Numbered from the stretch's first letter, positions 47,581 through 59,789 are shown. The stretch: DNA of 64,000 bases from Euborellia annulipes (GCA_023213315.1 JAKCPI010012583.1:1-64000); one strand, 5' to 3'. Notes: generated from the sequence alone by a model not told the origin. Made by a program: numbers and translations.

Positions 47581-47908
47581 AACACCAATTAATATTGAGG
47601 TGATCAAGCAAAGCCAAACAGTGTTTTAACATCTTGATAAGTGGTCTAGAAGAAAAAAACTGTTGAACTTTCGCCGAGAACTTTCTATATATGATTTTTC
47701 AGATCTATATCATATTGTTGATTGATATTGATGTTCTGTATGTTGATGTCTAAATGTTCTGTATGTCTAAATGGCATCAGCAGCATAAACTTCATAAATA
47801 AAACAGTGACAATTATTTAGTTGCTAGATTCGGGAATAAGAGATCGAGGAGACAGCCAAAAAAGAATTGAATAAATAATTGAAATAATTTTTTTTTATAT
47901 ATTATATT

Positions 47909-48512
47909 ATATAGAGAGAAAGTATTGGATTCATGTCAAAAATTCGATGTCGAGATTTTGATGGATATACACGTTTTGAGGTCCCCTGAATCCAAAAAAG
48001 TGGTTTTCGCGACATGGTCTGTCTGTGAACAAAATATCTCAGGATCGAAAAAAGCTAGGAGATTGAAATTTTATACTGTATTTAAGTTAGGATCCCCCCT
48101 GAGACGTAACACGAAGCTTTTTAATAAAATCGGCCAAAGAGTACTAGTAGTTTACTGATGAATCTTTTCAGTTTTTCAATTTTCTCAAAATTCGCTCTAA
48201 AGATTTTGATTAAAATTCAAAAATCAATTATTTTTTAGATGGTCTTTAAAATGTGTATTCTCATTTTGCCATTGAAATCTTCTGAAGACCACTTTACTCT
48301 TATACTTAATAGGAAAGATATGAGAAATGGTTACAAAATATAAATATTTTCCCATACTTATAAATTTTACATCGCTCGAATGTACCGTACTGTCAGAAAC
48401 TAAATATATGACGACACAAAAAATCTGGTGTGACAAAGCACAAAAAAACCTTTCGATTACCGAAGGTAAGAGAAAGTTGTGTGCTGTGCGAACAGTCACA
48501 CCAGATTTTTAT
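47909..48512 (+). mobile_element. R2 element, full length
   Basis: Outer end ATATAGAGAGAAAGTATTGG, all internal blocks with no microsatellite expansion, hairpin at about 48420-48508. Confidence 0.85.
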
Positions 48513-50100
48513 TTATTTTTTTGCTGTTTGTTTCTTGGACAGGCCGCTCTTTTCCAGTCAGACAGTCAAATTGTCAAATTTAGTGGAGTTTGATAATAGT
48601 TAGATTTTTTAAATATTTATACTGTAGTTTATATGAGACCTGCTTATTTATTAGAGTCAGATATTAATTTTTATAATAAAAAGTTATTTAATATACCGGG
48701 TAAATCATCATAAATCTTAAATATAAATACGATTACTTTACATTTTAATAAAATAATTTTCATATGATAAAGTAAAGGGTATGAGTCCCAAAACATCCAT
48801 CCCTAAGGTCGCTTCCCATCTACATTTGGAAAACTTCTTTTTATGAGATTAACTTAAAAAAATATTTCTCTACTATAAAAAGACATAAATTTCATTGAAA
48901 CTTTCTTTTTTAACCCTTAAGTCAACAAAATTTATCATTTGAAATCATATGCCAGCAGCCATTCATTTCTCTTTACTAAATGAAAAAGAAAGAAAGAGAG
49001 AGAGAGAGAAGATATAACGTTATATATAAACAGATACAATCTCAAGGCGAAATATTCACTTACACAAAAATTTATAAAATATACGCGTTTATTAAAAATT
49101 ATAACCATCCTTTAGCTGTCTGTTAAAAAAAAATTGAGCGGATGAGATTAAAAAAACATAAATTCATTCACCCCGGGCCCAACTGGGGTGGTGATAAAAT
49201 GAACATGATAAATTATGGCCTCATTAAAAACTTCCGCGGAAGTGATATAGGGCGTTGAAGTATGATGCCAGAGAGCAACCCGAGGGAATCAGGGATAATT
49301 TCAAATTTAACTTCTTTTTTACCCTATAATAAAAATGAATTCATCTTTTTTTTTGTTCTTGATTAGGTTAAAAATTTATTAATTAAATAACCTTATTAAA
49401 TTGCATAGTTTTTCAATTTTTTTGCTATAATTATGCTTCTAAGGGTAGGAGAGATAGATTAAAGTGCGAAATGGGATGAGGAGATTTATTCCATCTCTAA
49501 AGTGCCCCATACACGCCGTACTTTAGTTTAAACGAGCCAAATCCGCCCGTTTGTGGGCTTTCACGACGAGCCGAGCCGAGCCTGGACAGATCCGTTTGGG
49601 CCTTCTGTCCGGCTCGGCTTGGCTCGGCTCGGGAGCAGATCCGCATGTATGTGGGCTCTCACGAATGGGGCCGTGCCTCAGATAGGGTATTTAATGTATT
49701 AATATGAAAATAGGGTATAGGGGTCCAAAATCGGCCCTAATTTTTATTTTTATTAATTTTTTAGTGCTTGTCAGATGAAACTTTTAATTACATCAAGTAA
49801 GGTCGTCTTGCTGATTCGCTAGTGAATAACTCAAACATAATTTTATTTTTTGTTATATTACCCTTTTCTTAATTATAATATTAATTTTTTCTTAAAAATG
49901 ATGTTCATAGAAATTTATCACGAAATTCAAAGGCCCAAAATAGTAGGTCTTCACTTTTAATATTGTCAGATTTAATGGTGTAAATTAGGGCCTCACAGTA
50001 AATGGTATGATCTCAGGGTTCAATGTTATGAGCTAAATTGAGCCAGAGAGATAAATGTTTGTGTATAAATGCATGTGTATAAAGGTGTATAGATGCATCC
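48513..50100. other. Largely single-copy segment with a palindromic GC block
   Basis: 49140-49310 is GC-richer, non-repetitive and enhancer-like. 49560-49645 contains GAGCCGAGCCGAGCC and its inverse GGCTCGGCTTGGCTCGGCTC around TGGACAGATCCG. R8 repeat at 49980-50065. No gene. Confidence 0.35.
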
Positions 50101-50149
50101 CTACAGTCACTAGATCATAGAAGAAGCGTGTCTGCACTCTCTCTTCTAT

Positions 50150-50620
50150 AGGTACTATCATGGTCAATGTTCGGCCGAATTAAAATCAATTATCCCACCC
50201 AAAGCAACATATACTCGGAACACAAGAGAGACATCGTCCCAGCATTCCTATGCTGTTCATCTCTCAACTAATAGAACTAGTCAATTCCAATCTTCCTTTG
50301 TCCCCATGACCTCCCTGCGTCTATCTTCCCCAAAACGTACAATCTTCAGACTTTCAAGTCTAATCTCAACAGGCAGCTTCTCAGTTCCCGCAGTTGAGTT
50401 CCCCTTTTATGCCTCTCCTTTTGTTTTTATTTTCTTCTTGGCTGTATGTGACCACTGGTTACATTATAAGTCTTCGGACCTTATGCACCCATTCCAAAAA
50501 AAAAATTTAGGAGCTGAATTTTGCCTCGGATTCCTTCTTCAGAATTCATTAATCACAACCACAGCTTCTTTGCCATCATTTTTAAAGTTATTGTGAAATC
50601 ACAGAGATACACACGCATAG
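50150..50620 (+). pseudogene. Probable non-LTR retrotransposon RT C-terminal remnant
   Basis: Plus-strand frames show LPQNVQSSDFQ with nearby RTSQFQSSFVP and, further on, cysteine/histidine-poor hydrophobic sequence. This resembles the 'WNSLP...F...L' end of LINE reverse-transcriptase proteins, broken by frameshifts. Recognition is by motif only. Confidence 0.4.
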
Positions 50621-50929
50621 CGTTAACCAGATGACCTACAATTCAATATACAATGCCCAGGGGGTTTCGGTTGCTATTACATTACTACCCTTCCTTTGAG
50701 TGGGTACCTAAAAGTTTTTGTGACTTTCTTTTCTTCCCTCCCCCTAAAAATATTTTAAGCTACCTCTTCTCATATAATACATTAATTACATTAAGTAAAG
50801 GTATTAGAAACTTTCCTATGAACTATCATTTTCATTCATTTTGCCCTATAGTTGCCAAAAGTTCACTTTATTTTATATCTTATTAGAAAAATTTGGATTA
50901 TATAGTGTTGAAGGCGGGTCAAATGGCTA

Positions 50930-51420
50930 GTATAATTAATTATCTTATTTTTTTTTTTTTTAAACCAAGGTAGGTGTCGGTAAGCTAATCGCTTTGAGAA
51001 GTGAAAACCTCTCCCTCACTCTCGCTCGCTTTTCGTTTTTAAAGTGTGAGGGTGCACACCCCACCCTCTGAGACTGAGCTCCGCCCCGGGCGGAGCGCCT
51101 GCGCACCCTACACCCCAAAACCAAATTCTATTTTGTATCTTCATTACGGTAATGGAATTAAATTAATCTGAGATTGTATAGAGCGCGAAGACGTGCCACC
51201 GCCTGGCCTCATTCCCTTACCGCCCCGGCCTTAGCTTTCCATTACGTTAAATATGCTATTTCTCCCCTAGCATCTCTCTCTTTCTTTATACATGCATTTG
51301 ATTATCATTCTCTATTTCTCTCTCATTTTGGATGTAGATCTCAGCAAACCTCTTTCCAAATTATACGCAACTAGCCCCTCTCTCTTTGAAAAATATATCA
51401 CTTAATAATTTTTTTTATTT
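50930..51420. other. Unassigned segment with GC-rich hairpin
   Basis: GCTCCGCCCCGGGCGGAGC at about 51079-51097 is a perfect hairpin next to GTGCACACCCCACCC; possibly a Helitron-like end. Nothing coding. Confidence 0.3.
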
Positions 51421-51423
51421 GTA

Positions 51424-51592
51424 TTTTATTTTTGTCTTTCGGTATCTCAGGCCATTTAGACTCTATGCGATACTCATTATTTAAATATATGTATGTGGGG
51501 GCGGAGGGATCCAAGCAAATTTATTTATATATTTGGTATCCAAATGTTTTAAATAAATTCATCGGACTGCCAGGAATCCGAAGTTAAGACAA
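51424..51592 (-). mobile_element. SINE-A, degenerate
   Basis: GTCTTTCGGTATCTCAGGCC ... TGGTATCCAAATG ... CATCGGACTGCCAGG; both ends eroded. Confidence 0.6.
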
Positions 51593-52012
51593 TCCCTAGA
51601 GCGTGAAACCTTTTAAACAAAATCGGCCAAAGAGTACTAGTACTTTAGTAATGTACTTTTTCATTTTTTTTCGATTTTCTCAAAATTTGCTCCAACGATT
51701 TTGATTAAAATTCTTAAATCAATTCTTTTTTTTAGATACTCTTTAAAATATATATTCTCATTTTGCCATTGAAATCGTCTGAAGATCACTTTACTCTTGT
51801 ATTTCATAGGAAAGATAGGATAAATGGTTTCTATGGTAACAAAATATAAATATTTCCCCATACTTGTAAATTTGACATCTTGATATTCGAATGTTCCGTA
51901 CTGTTGGAAACTAATCACATGTGGACACAAAAATCTAGTGTGACAAGCACAGAAGTTTGGATTACCGAAGATAAGAAAAGTTGTGTGCTGTGCGACCAAT
52001 CACACCAGATTG
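51593..52012 (+). mobile_element. R2 element, 3' two-thirds
   Basis: Starts at the AATCGGCCAAAGAGTAC block and ends at the hairpin (51935-52010) with a G run in place of the usual T run. A diverged R2-like piece (ACTTTCTCTTTACAAAG ... CTGGGACGTAACACGAAGC) follows at 52058-52400. Confidence 0.7.
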
Positions 52013-52400
52013 GGGGGGGGAAAAAAAAAAAATAGTTGAGAAGCGCTTTAGAACTTTTTTTACTTTCTCTTTACAAAGTAGAGAAATATTGATATCGTCT
52101 AAAAATTAGATCTCGAAATTTTGATTATTTTCGACGTTTTTAAACCCCTCTTCTCCATTTATGAAATTATATCTATGTTATATGGACACGATTACTTAAA
52201 AATACAAGAAGTTAAATCGATGAAATCTGGTATATACTTTTTACATTAAAATTGTAGATTTCTATCAACTTTTGGAGTGCACATCGGAATACATCGAAAG
52301 TAGTAGGCTACATTATCTAGTTTTTACAAAAAATTTTAAAATTTATATTTGGGTTAGTCACTCCCCTGGGACGTAACACGAAGCTTTTGTATCTATAGAA

Positions 52401-53370
52401 AACGTGTCTGCGGATAATATCTTTTATTTTTTTATTATAAACCTAGACAATGAAAATTGAATTGTCTCTTTGAATAAATATTGAAAACGTTATTTCCAAA
52501 TATTTTATAAAATTAAGAGTTCAGACGAGTTTTTTTTTTGGGTCAACATCCAATCAGCATTTTCAAATATTTTACAAATTAATTTTCTAAGTAGAAATTC
52601 AATAAACGAATAATTATAATTATATCAATTTAGTTGAAAAAGCAGATATTAAAAGACAATGGAAATTTAAGGTATAATGCTTAATATTTGTTAATTCCAT
52701 CCGCTTGTTTCTTGAGAAATGAGGAATTGAAAATATTGATTATTTTGCAGATTTAATTCAATTAAATAAAAAAAAAAAAAAAAAAATATCGTTTAGACTA
52801 ATTGAATTAAGTGTCCCGTCCCTTGTTGTTAATCAAATATCCGTTGAAATCAGGTCCTTTGTCTTTGTTTACATTGCATCTTTTTTATAGAGGGTCCTAA
52901 TGAACCTCAACAGCGTTTTATCTCCTCGAATGCCAATCCGATTAACTTGAGGGGTATTGCTACTTGGCTTAGATACTCACATATGCCCATTTAAAAAAAA
53001 AAGTATTAATGTAGTAAAATCTAATTAGATAAATTTTTCAACATTTTTAGGGGTTATTTAATTACTATAAAAAATATTCAAGCGGCTTTGTATCATTTTT
53101 TACTTGTAGGTTAAAATTAATTTTCTTTCTTTTACCTAATATCGCCTGTTGAGCATCATATAGGCGAAAGTCCGAAAATTCAATCTTCTTGTTAAAACGT
53201 CTTCTCTTTTGAGTGCCAAAGTGGCGAAAATATATTTCCATTCTTTGTTATTGATTCTGGCCTATTTATTTGTTGCCCGGCTATTTAAATGTATGTTTAT
53301 AAAACTTTCAAACGCCTTTTCTCGAATTGTTGAATTTCGAACTTTCGCTATTATGATTCTCAGCAGGCGT
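52401..53370. other. Single-copy-looking segment
   Basis: 52790-53000 is non-repetitive with AGACTAATTGAATTAAG, TTGTTAATCAAATATCC and CCGATTAACTTGAGG (homeodomain-type sites); an enhancer candidate. The rest is AT-rich and unassigned. Confidence 0.3.
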
Positions 53371-53519
53371 AATATATAGAGAGAAAGTAGCCTATTGGAT
53401 TGATGTCAAAAATTCGCTATGGATATACAGGTTTTGAGGTCCCTTGAGTCCAAAAAAGTGGTTTTTGCAACGTGGTCTGTCTGTGTGTCCTTGAAAAAAT
53501 ATCTCAACAACGAAAAAGG

Positions 53520-53783
53520 TTTTTTTTTTTTTTTTAAACATTCACACTTTTTTCTCATTCACACTCACACCTCACACACACATTCCACAGTCTTTTCGGC
53601 AACTCTGGCCATTTAAGACTTATACGATAACCGTTGTAATTAATAAATGTATTTGGGGTTCAGGCATTTCATTTAAGCCATCTGGTATCCAAATCCTTAA
53701 ATAAAATCATCGGACTGCCTGGGTCCGAACCCGCGACGTTTGGTATAGGAGGTAGGCACTACCTACTACCCCAAACTCGGGGG
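53520..53783 (-). mobile_element. SINE-A with 12-bp duplication
   Basis: CAACGAAAAAGG at 53508-53519 and 53784-53795. Good B box (CGCGGGTTCGGACCC). Confidence 0.92.
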
Positions 53784-53905
53784 CAACGAAAAAGGTTAAG
53801 AGGTTGAAATTTTATATTCAAGTTAGGTACCCCCTGGGATGTAAAGCTTAAGTATATTTTTTTTTTATGTTTATAAATTTTACATCATGAATTCTAATAT
53901 TTCAG

Positions 53906-54145
53906 CGAGCGTGCTTACCTTCTATGCCGAACATCGCGGGTTCGGACCCCAGGCAGTCCGATGATTTTATTTAAGCCATTTGGATACCAATTGGCTTAAA
54001 TAGAAATGCCTGGACCCCCAATAGATATATATTAATAATTAACTGTTATCGTAAAGTCTTAAATGGCCTAAGTTGCCGAAAAGACTGTGTGAATGTGTGT
54101 GTGAGTGTAAGGGTGAATGAGAAAAAATGTGTTTAAAAAAAAAAA
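53906..54145 (+). mobile_element. SINE-A with 10-bp duplication, head slightly truncated
   Basis: AATATTTCAG at 53896-53905 and 54146-54155. B box CGCGGGTTCGGACCC, then tail and poly(A). Confidence 0.9.
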
Positions 54146-54459
54146 AATATTTCAGCCGAAACTAAACATATGTCGCCACAAAAATCTGGTGTGACAAACA
54201 CCAAGGGAGGAGAAAGTTGTGTGCTGTGGGACCAGTACCACCAGATTTTTTGTATGGTCTTCAGAGTTCGTTTTTCTTCATTTTTCAAGAATTATTAAAA
54301 ATTAAATTAAATTTTTTATATGAATTTATTATATTAGGCCTAATAATAAAATTTTGTTTTGATTTTTTCACATTTGGGGACTAGGCTCTTATTGAATTAA
54401 AGAAATGATCATAGAAATGACGAAATTTAAATTTTATTAAAGAACAAATAAATAGCGGC

Positions 54460-54760
54460 TGTTTTCTTCACGATTGATCTGAGAGATTGTCAGTTGGTTG
54501 TATTGGTCAGAAGTGACATTGATAGCCAACGAAGCTCATCGGTCTGGAGGCAGCGATTCCCTTGCTGTCGGCACAAATTAGCGCACCGCATCATCCTTCC
54601 CTTTTGATGGTTATGAACATCTTGATCTCTTGCTCGAACTCTCTTTATTGACACCGATTCCCAATTACTTGGAAAACCTTGATTCGAATCAATTCTTCCA
54701 CCCCTTTAACATTGACTAGACATCTATTTAATCCAATTTTTCCCTCCCTAAAGAAAATTT
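54460..54760. other. Non-repetitive GC-richer segment
   Basis: Contains CAGCGATTCCCTTGCTGTCG and GCGCACCGCATCATCC; unlike the repeats on either side. Conserved non-coding DNA or a lost 5' exon are both possible; no frame fits SHOX. Confidence 0.22.
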
Positions 54761-54926
54761 TTACTAGCAAAATTCCTTTGCTAGATACCAAGGACTATGG
54801 ATCCAGCCAGGAAGGCTGATTACTGTTGCTTTTTGAAATTAGAAGATGAGACTCCTCTTAAAAGGAAAAAATCTGGTGTGACTGGTCACACAGCACACAA
54901 CTTTCTCTTACTTTCGCTAATCATTT

Positions 54927-55024
54927 TGGTATTTTGGCTTAAATAAAATCGGACTGCCTGGGGTCCGAACCCGCGGCGTTCGGTATAGAAGGTAGCCACG
55001 CTACCAACTACACCAAGCCCGGAG
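54927..55024 (-). mobile_element. SINE-A head fragment
   Basis: Minus strand: GGGCTTGGTGTAGTTGGTAG (A box), then GCGGGTTCGGACCCC (B box). Confidence 0.7.
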
Positions 55025-55068
55025 CATTTAGTTTCCTGCAGTAGGTACATTTGAATTCAAGATGTAAA

Positions 55069-55338
55069 TTTTTTTTTTTTTTTTTAAACATTCACACTTT
55101 TTTCTCATTCACACTCACACTCACACACACATTCACACAGTCTTTTCGGCAACTTAGGCCATATAAGACTTTGACGATAACCGTTGTAATTAATAAATCA
55201 ATTTGGGGTTCAGGCATTTCTATTTAAGCCATCTGGTATCCAAATGGCTTAAATAAAATCTTCGGACTGCCTGGGTCCGAACCCGCGACGTTTGGTATAG
55301 GAGGTAGGCACGCTACCTACTACGCCACACCCGGGGGG
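55069..55338 (-). mobile_element. SINE-A, full length
   Basis: GATGTAAA at 55061-55068 and 55339-55346, in the R2 block AAGATGTAAAATTTATAAA. Confidence 0.9.
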
Positions 55339-55927
55339 GATGTAAAATTTATAAACATGGGAAAATATTTATATTTTGTTACTATGGCAACCATTTATCC
55401 TATATTTCCTATGAAGTACAAGCCATAAAATCCCCATTATACTACTTGAAATTTTAGTACAAGAGTAAATTAAATACAAGAGTTAAGTGGTCTTCAGAAG
55501 ATTTCAATAATTGATTTTTGAATTTTAATCGAAATCGCTGGAGAAAATCGAAAAAAAACTGAAAAAGTAGGCCTACATCAGTAAAGTACTAGTACTTTTG
55601 GGCTAATTTTGTTCAATAGCTGACACGTCTCAAGAGGGTGCCTAACTTAAATATAAAATAAGAGGATAAAGGAGCAAGCAGCCAGGTAGTTAGTCTCCAC
55701 GAAATGAAACTCTCTATTGAGGAAACAGTTTCGGTTTTAATGAAAGATAACCATCATCAGTCCATTTTGAGCTGAAAGCATTGTTGAGTTAGAAAAATCA
55801 AAATAACAAAAGATTATTTGAATATTTACAAACAATATATAACTGATACATACAGTGTGAGCTCAAATGACAAAGCATTGAGTCATATTGCGGAGTTGTC
55901 AGTAGATGTGTATTATACATAAATTAT

Positions 55928-56450
55928 TTGTATAAAATACAAGGCAATGCAATCAGCTTATACGAAGCGCCAAGTTTGAGATACAAAATTGTTTTTGTTA
56001 ATGAGAGACAGACTGTGCTCCAAACTGCCCTAAAATCACAGACGAGCTTATCTTACTTATTTAACAACAAGGACAAATTTCCCTTCGATAACAAATTTGA
56101 TGTTGTTTATTTCATCAAATGTTTAGACTGTCCATCACCAACTAGAGGATATGTAGGTCAAACGGGGTGTCATATTAATCAAAGAATGGCGGGTCATAGG
56201 AGTAATATCAAGTGTAAAAAAAACTTGCACGGCGCTCTGCTCACATTCCTTAGAAAATAATCACAATTTCGACATAGACAATCCAAAAATTCTCCTGCAG
56301 ATGAATAACACAACGAAACGTTTATTTGCGGAGAAATGCTTCATCAAAGCACTGGGGGACCGGGCAATAAATTTCCAGACTGATTGTGTGGGGCTTAGTA
56401 ATTTTTATATTTCATTTCTTGATGGCCTGGGAGCCAAGTTGTGTGTGTGA
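55928..56450 (+). pseudogene. Penelope-like GIY-YIG endonuclease fragment
   Basis: The frame holds VVYFIKCLDCP and, about 15 residues on, RGYVGQTGCHINQRMAGHRS. These are the GIY-like and YIG-like motifs, a cysteine pair and the conserved R of the GIY-YIG domain that closes Penelope-like polymerases. A frameshift near 56240 moves the continuation (ENNHNFD, FAEKCFIKA) to another frame. The reverse-transcriptase part is absent, so the element is dead. Confidence 0.75.
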
Positions 56451-56999
56451 ATTAAATAAGTATATAATCTGCTCCATCACCATCTCGAAAATCCTTTTTA
56501 TTTATTTTATTGAATATAATTATAGTTGGTGGCAATGTCGTCTTTCAGATAGATTTTGATTAAAATAAAATTGTAAACAATTTTAATAATTTTATATTTT
56601 TATATAAAAAATTCGAATATCAAATTTGTGTCAACTCATTGCCATTGACTTTTGCTCGGAGGGATTTGCTTGGGTTAGGTTGGATTATCGCCTTTCAATA
56701 AACAAACATGAGTTCGGTATACCATCATCACCTCTGACCCTATAAGAGGTCATTGTACAAAATATTTACTATAATATCAAATGTAATAAATAAAATCTTT
56801 CATTAACAAAAACAATTTTGTATCTCAAACTTGGCGCTTCGTATAAGCTGATTGCATTGCCTTGTATTTTATACAAATAATTTATGTATAATACACATCT
56901 ACTGACAACTCCGCAATATGACTCAATGCTTTGTCATTTGAGCTCACACTGTATGTATCAGTTATATATTGTTTGTAAATATTCAAATAATCTTTTGTT

Positions 57000-57278
57000 T
57001 TTTTTTTTTTTTTTGATAAAAAACATTCACACTTTTTTCTCATTCACACTCACACTCACACACTCATTCACACAGTCTTTTCGGCAACTCAGGCCATATA
57101 AGACTTTAAACGATATCCGTTATTAAATAAATATACATATATGGGGTCCAGGCATTCTTATTTAAGCCATTTGGTATCCAATTGGCTTAAATAAAATCAT
57201 CGGACTGCCTGGGGTCCGAACCCGCGACGTTTGGTATATGAGGTTAGCACGCTAACCTCTACGCCATGCCCCGAGGGC
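57000..57278 (-). mobile_element. SINE-A in the Penelope-like right flank
   Basis: AATCTTTTGTT at 56989-56999 and 57279-57289. Full head CGGGGCATGGCGTAGAGG and B box CGCGGGTTCGGACCC. Confidence 0.92.
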
Positions 57279-57331
57279 AATCTTTTGTTATTTTGATTTT
57301 TCTAACTCAACAATGCTTTCAGCTCAAAATG

Positions 57332-57370
57332 GACTGATGATGGTTATATTTCATTAAAACCGAAACTGTT
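57332..57370 (+). ncRNA. Hammerhead-ribozyme-like motif in the Penelope-like flank
   Basis: CTGATGAT, GGTT ... AACC stem, then CGAAACTG: the order of the conserved hammerhead core (CUGANGA, stem II, GAAA). Hammerhead motifs are known from Penelope-like elements. One extra base precedes stem II, and stem III/cleavage site were not convincingly found. Confidence 0.35.
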
Positions 57371-57559
57371 TCCTCAATAGAGAGTTTCATTTCGTGGAGA
57401 CTAACTACCTGGCTGCTTGCTCCTTTATCCTCTTATTGTCAAATATAACAGCCACTTCATCTCTTCAATTAAATATAAAATTTCATAGTTTGGAGGGAAA
57501 GTAGCGTAGCTTTTACGTGAAACATATTTATAAGTAAAATTTCAAGTAGTATAATGGGT

Positions 57560-57710
57560 ATTTTATGGCTGGTGGAATTTGTATCAGAAATGAAAGTTAA
57601 AAGAAAACAAAACACATCCAGAATTTTTTCTTTAAAAAATATATTTTAACAGCTGACCTTTCGGCTTTGGTCAAAGCCATCCTCGAAGCTATTAACAACG
57701 AAACATTTTT
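57560..57710 (-). mobile_element. Penelope-related end fragment
   Basis: GGCTGGTGGAATTTGTATCA, ACAGCTGACCTTTCGGCTTT and CAAAGCCATCCTCGAAGC match the foldback at 62.2-62.4 kb. Confidence 0.5.
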
Positions 57711-58148
57711 CTTTTATAAATTTAGTTTTACTATCATTTTATGAAAATCATACCTGTTAGTGGTCATTATGTACATATATTTCGAATTGTATTTAGTATC
57801 AATTTTGAATATAACATTTGAAAATAGTCCTTAGTTCAAGAAAAGCTTTTTTCCTCTTCTATCACCAATACAATATAGTTATTTTGTGCCTATATCGAAT
57901 TATTTTGTTCTCAGGCCTTAAAAGTACAACACTTTACTGTGACGTATAGTCTCCGAAACGTAGACATTAGAAATAAATAATTGTTGGGCCGAATTTAGTC
58001 TTTTTTTCTTCACCATCATGTGAATTTGGACGGCCTTCCTCCTCACGATTATAAAATTTTTTTGATTTCCCAATTTCTTCACCTCCCCTCTTTTGTTCTA
58101 CTCGGAAATATGTATCCAGGCCTTTGGATCTTACTAATTCATTTCCAA

Positions 58149-58290
58149 ATTTTTTTTTTTTTTTTAAACATTCACACTTTTTTCTCACTCACACTCACAC
58201 ACACTTTACCACAGTCTTTTCAACTACTTAAGACTACGATAACCGTTATATATGATAATATCTATTGGGGTCCAGGCATTTCTATTTATT
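58149..58290 (-). mobile_element. SINE-A, 3' part
   Basis: Poly(T), ACATTCACACTTTTTTCTC and CCGTTATATATGATAATATC; head absent. Confidence 0.7.
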
Positions 58291-58507
58291 TACAAAATAA
58301 AAAAAAAAAATTAGCAGGTCAAAGGTTCTTACACTAAAGCTACTATTTCGTATATTTCGTAAAATGTCATAATTTTGTGAATGAAGGGAGGAAATTTATC
58401 ATTCAATTGCTCAGATCTGACATGTTGGTAGTTAAAAAATGTAACATATCGCAGCTTCTAAATACACGAAAAAATACGAAACAAATAAGAATTTTATAAA
58501 TGTAAAC

Positions 58508-59250
58508 TAGCCGCATCGCCCCCCTGGACCCCTCTCCAGCCTGCGGCGGACCCTCGCCTTTTCATAATTATGAGTAGAGACCGGACAAAAAAAGCATAAA
58601 AAAATGGAAAAAAAGTGCTTAAAAAAGCATAAAAAACTTGAATAAAAAGTTGTTAAATAAGCATAAAAGTTGAAAAAAAGCATCTAATAAGCAATTTTTA
58701 CTCATACCAATGGCATATACAAATTTTTTTTTTAAAGAAACTAAATTTATTCCGCCCCGCCCTGCGAAATTTTTTTTTTTTTTGCGTAACCAAATTTTTT
58801 CACCCTGCGGGAAAATTTTTTTTTACAGGGCTATATTTTTTCACACTGCGGGGTTTTTGGAAAATTGGGGGGGGGGGGGGCGCCCCCCTTATATACGTTC
58901 CTGGTGTATGCGTGTGTGAATGGGAAAAAAGTTTTTTAATAAAAAAAAAAAAAAAAAAAAAATTATAAATATTCTTAAAATAAGTTCAAATAAGCACGAA
59001 AGGGAAAAAAAAGCATGAAAACTCAAAAAAAGCAAAAAAAGCATAAAAAATGCAATCTCAATGCACTTAGTTTTTCCTAATTCGTATAGAAATTAAATAT
59101 CTAATGGCTGCTTATAAAATTCAGCAATAAGCATTTTGCTTAAAATCCGGTCTCTAATTATGAGAACCCGTGACGCCCGCCTTTGCGGCTAGACAGGGGG
59201 GCTTCGCCTCCTGGACCCCCCCCACCAGCTGATTAAATTTTACTTAATAA
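58508..59250. mobile_element. Helitron-like fragment split by a hAT element
   Basis: CTAGCCGCATCGCCCCCCTG and CGGCTAGACAGGGGGGCTTC lie on either side of the hAT; GCTTCGCCTCCTGGACCCCC is typical of GC-rich Helitron/Helentron ends in invertebrates. Class is an inference. Confidence 0.4.
58575..59156. mobile_element. hAT-type element, 582 bp
   Basis: Ends TAGAGACCGGAC / ATCCGGTCTCTA, with ATTATGAG at 58567-58574 and 59157-59164. Subterminal AAAAAGCATAAAA repeats. Non-coding; interior holds poly(A)/poly(T) and a G run at 58868-58880. Confidence 0.88.
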
Positions 59251-59289
59251 ATTTAATCAATCTCATAATTTATTACTTAAATTCGCCTT

Positions 59290-59556
59290 TTTTTTTTTTT
59301 TAAACATTCACACTTTTTTCTCATTCACACTCACACTCACACACCCATTCACACAGTCTTTTCGGCACCTTAGGCCATATAAGACTTTAGACGATAACCG
59401 TTGTAATTAAATATATCAATTTGGGGTTCAGGCATTTCTATTTAAGCCATCTGGTATCCAAATGGCTTAAATAAAATCATCGGACTGCCTGGGTCCGAAC
59501 CCGCGACGTTTGGTATAGGAGGTAGGCACGCTACCTACTACGCCACACCCGGGGGC
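59290..59556 (-). mobile_element. SINE-A with 12-bp duplication
   Basis: TAAATTCGCCTT at 59278-59289 and 59557-59568. Head CGGGTGTGGCGTAGTAGG, B box CGCGGGTTCGGACCC. Confidence 0.93.
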
Positions 59557-59659
59557 TAAATTCGCCTTATAATAAAAGGGGTAAGCTAACTAGTAAGCAC
59601 AGATCTAATCTGCAATGCTTCATAGTGTGCCTGAATTTCCATTTTTAAAAGTCCTAAAC

Positions 59660-59661
<2 letters not shown>

Positions 59662-59705
<44 letters not shown>

Positions 59706-59789
59706 GCTCACACCTTTTTTCCACTCACACTCCATTTCACACTCTCATACACACAGCCTTTTCGGCAACTTAGGCCATTTAAGACTTTC
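59662..59789 (-). mobile_element. SINE-A, 3' part with a 41-base poly(T)
   Basis: A long T run, then ACGCTCACACCTTTTTTCC and GCCTTTTCGGCAACTTAGGC; cut off after AAGACTTTC. Confidence 0.75.

Larger units (their letters stand above)
53371..54252 (+). mobile_element. R2 element carrying two SINE-A copies in opposite orientations
   Basis: R2 blocks continue across both insertions; hairpin end at 54176-54250 is shortened. It contains SINE-A at 53520-53783 and 53906-54145. Confidence 0.8.
54866..55655 (-). mobile_element. R2 element with two SINE-A insertions
   Basis: A partial hairpin at 54868-54920 is cut by a SINE-A head fragment (54927-55024); R2 resumes, then a full SINE-A at 55069-55338, then R2 to 55655, where the Penelope-related element begins. 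Confidence 0.75.
55657..57465. mobile_element. Penelope-like element with long inverted flanks
   Basis: The left flank (55660-55990) and right flank (56815-57435, interrupted by a SINE-A) are nearly perfect inverted copies: GGAGCAAGCAGCCAGGTAGT ... and ACTACCTGGCTGCTTGCTCC. The centre holds a GIY-YIG endonuclease remnant. AAATATAAAAT occurs on both outer sides (55645 and 57471), a likely target duplication. Penelope-like elements commonly have such direct or inverted pseudo-LTR flanks. Confidence 0.78.

Noticed and set aside
51661..51999. 112-codon open frame on the minus strand, with similar frames at 4278, 48224 and 60656
   Set aside because: Similar frames recur because R2 is repeated; they are not maintained in all copies, cross the hairpin and show no known domain.
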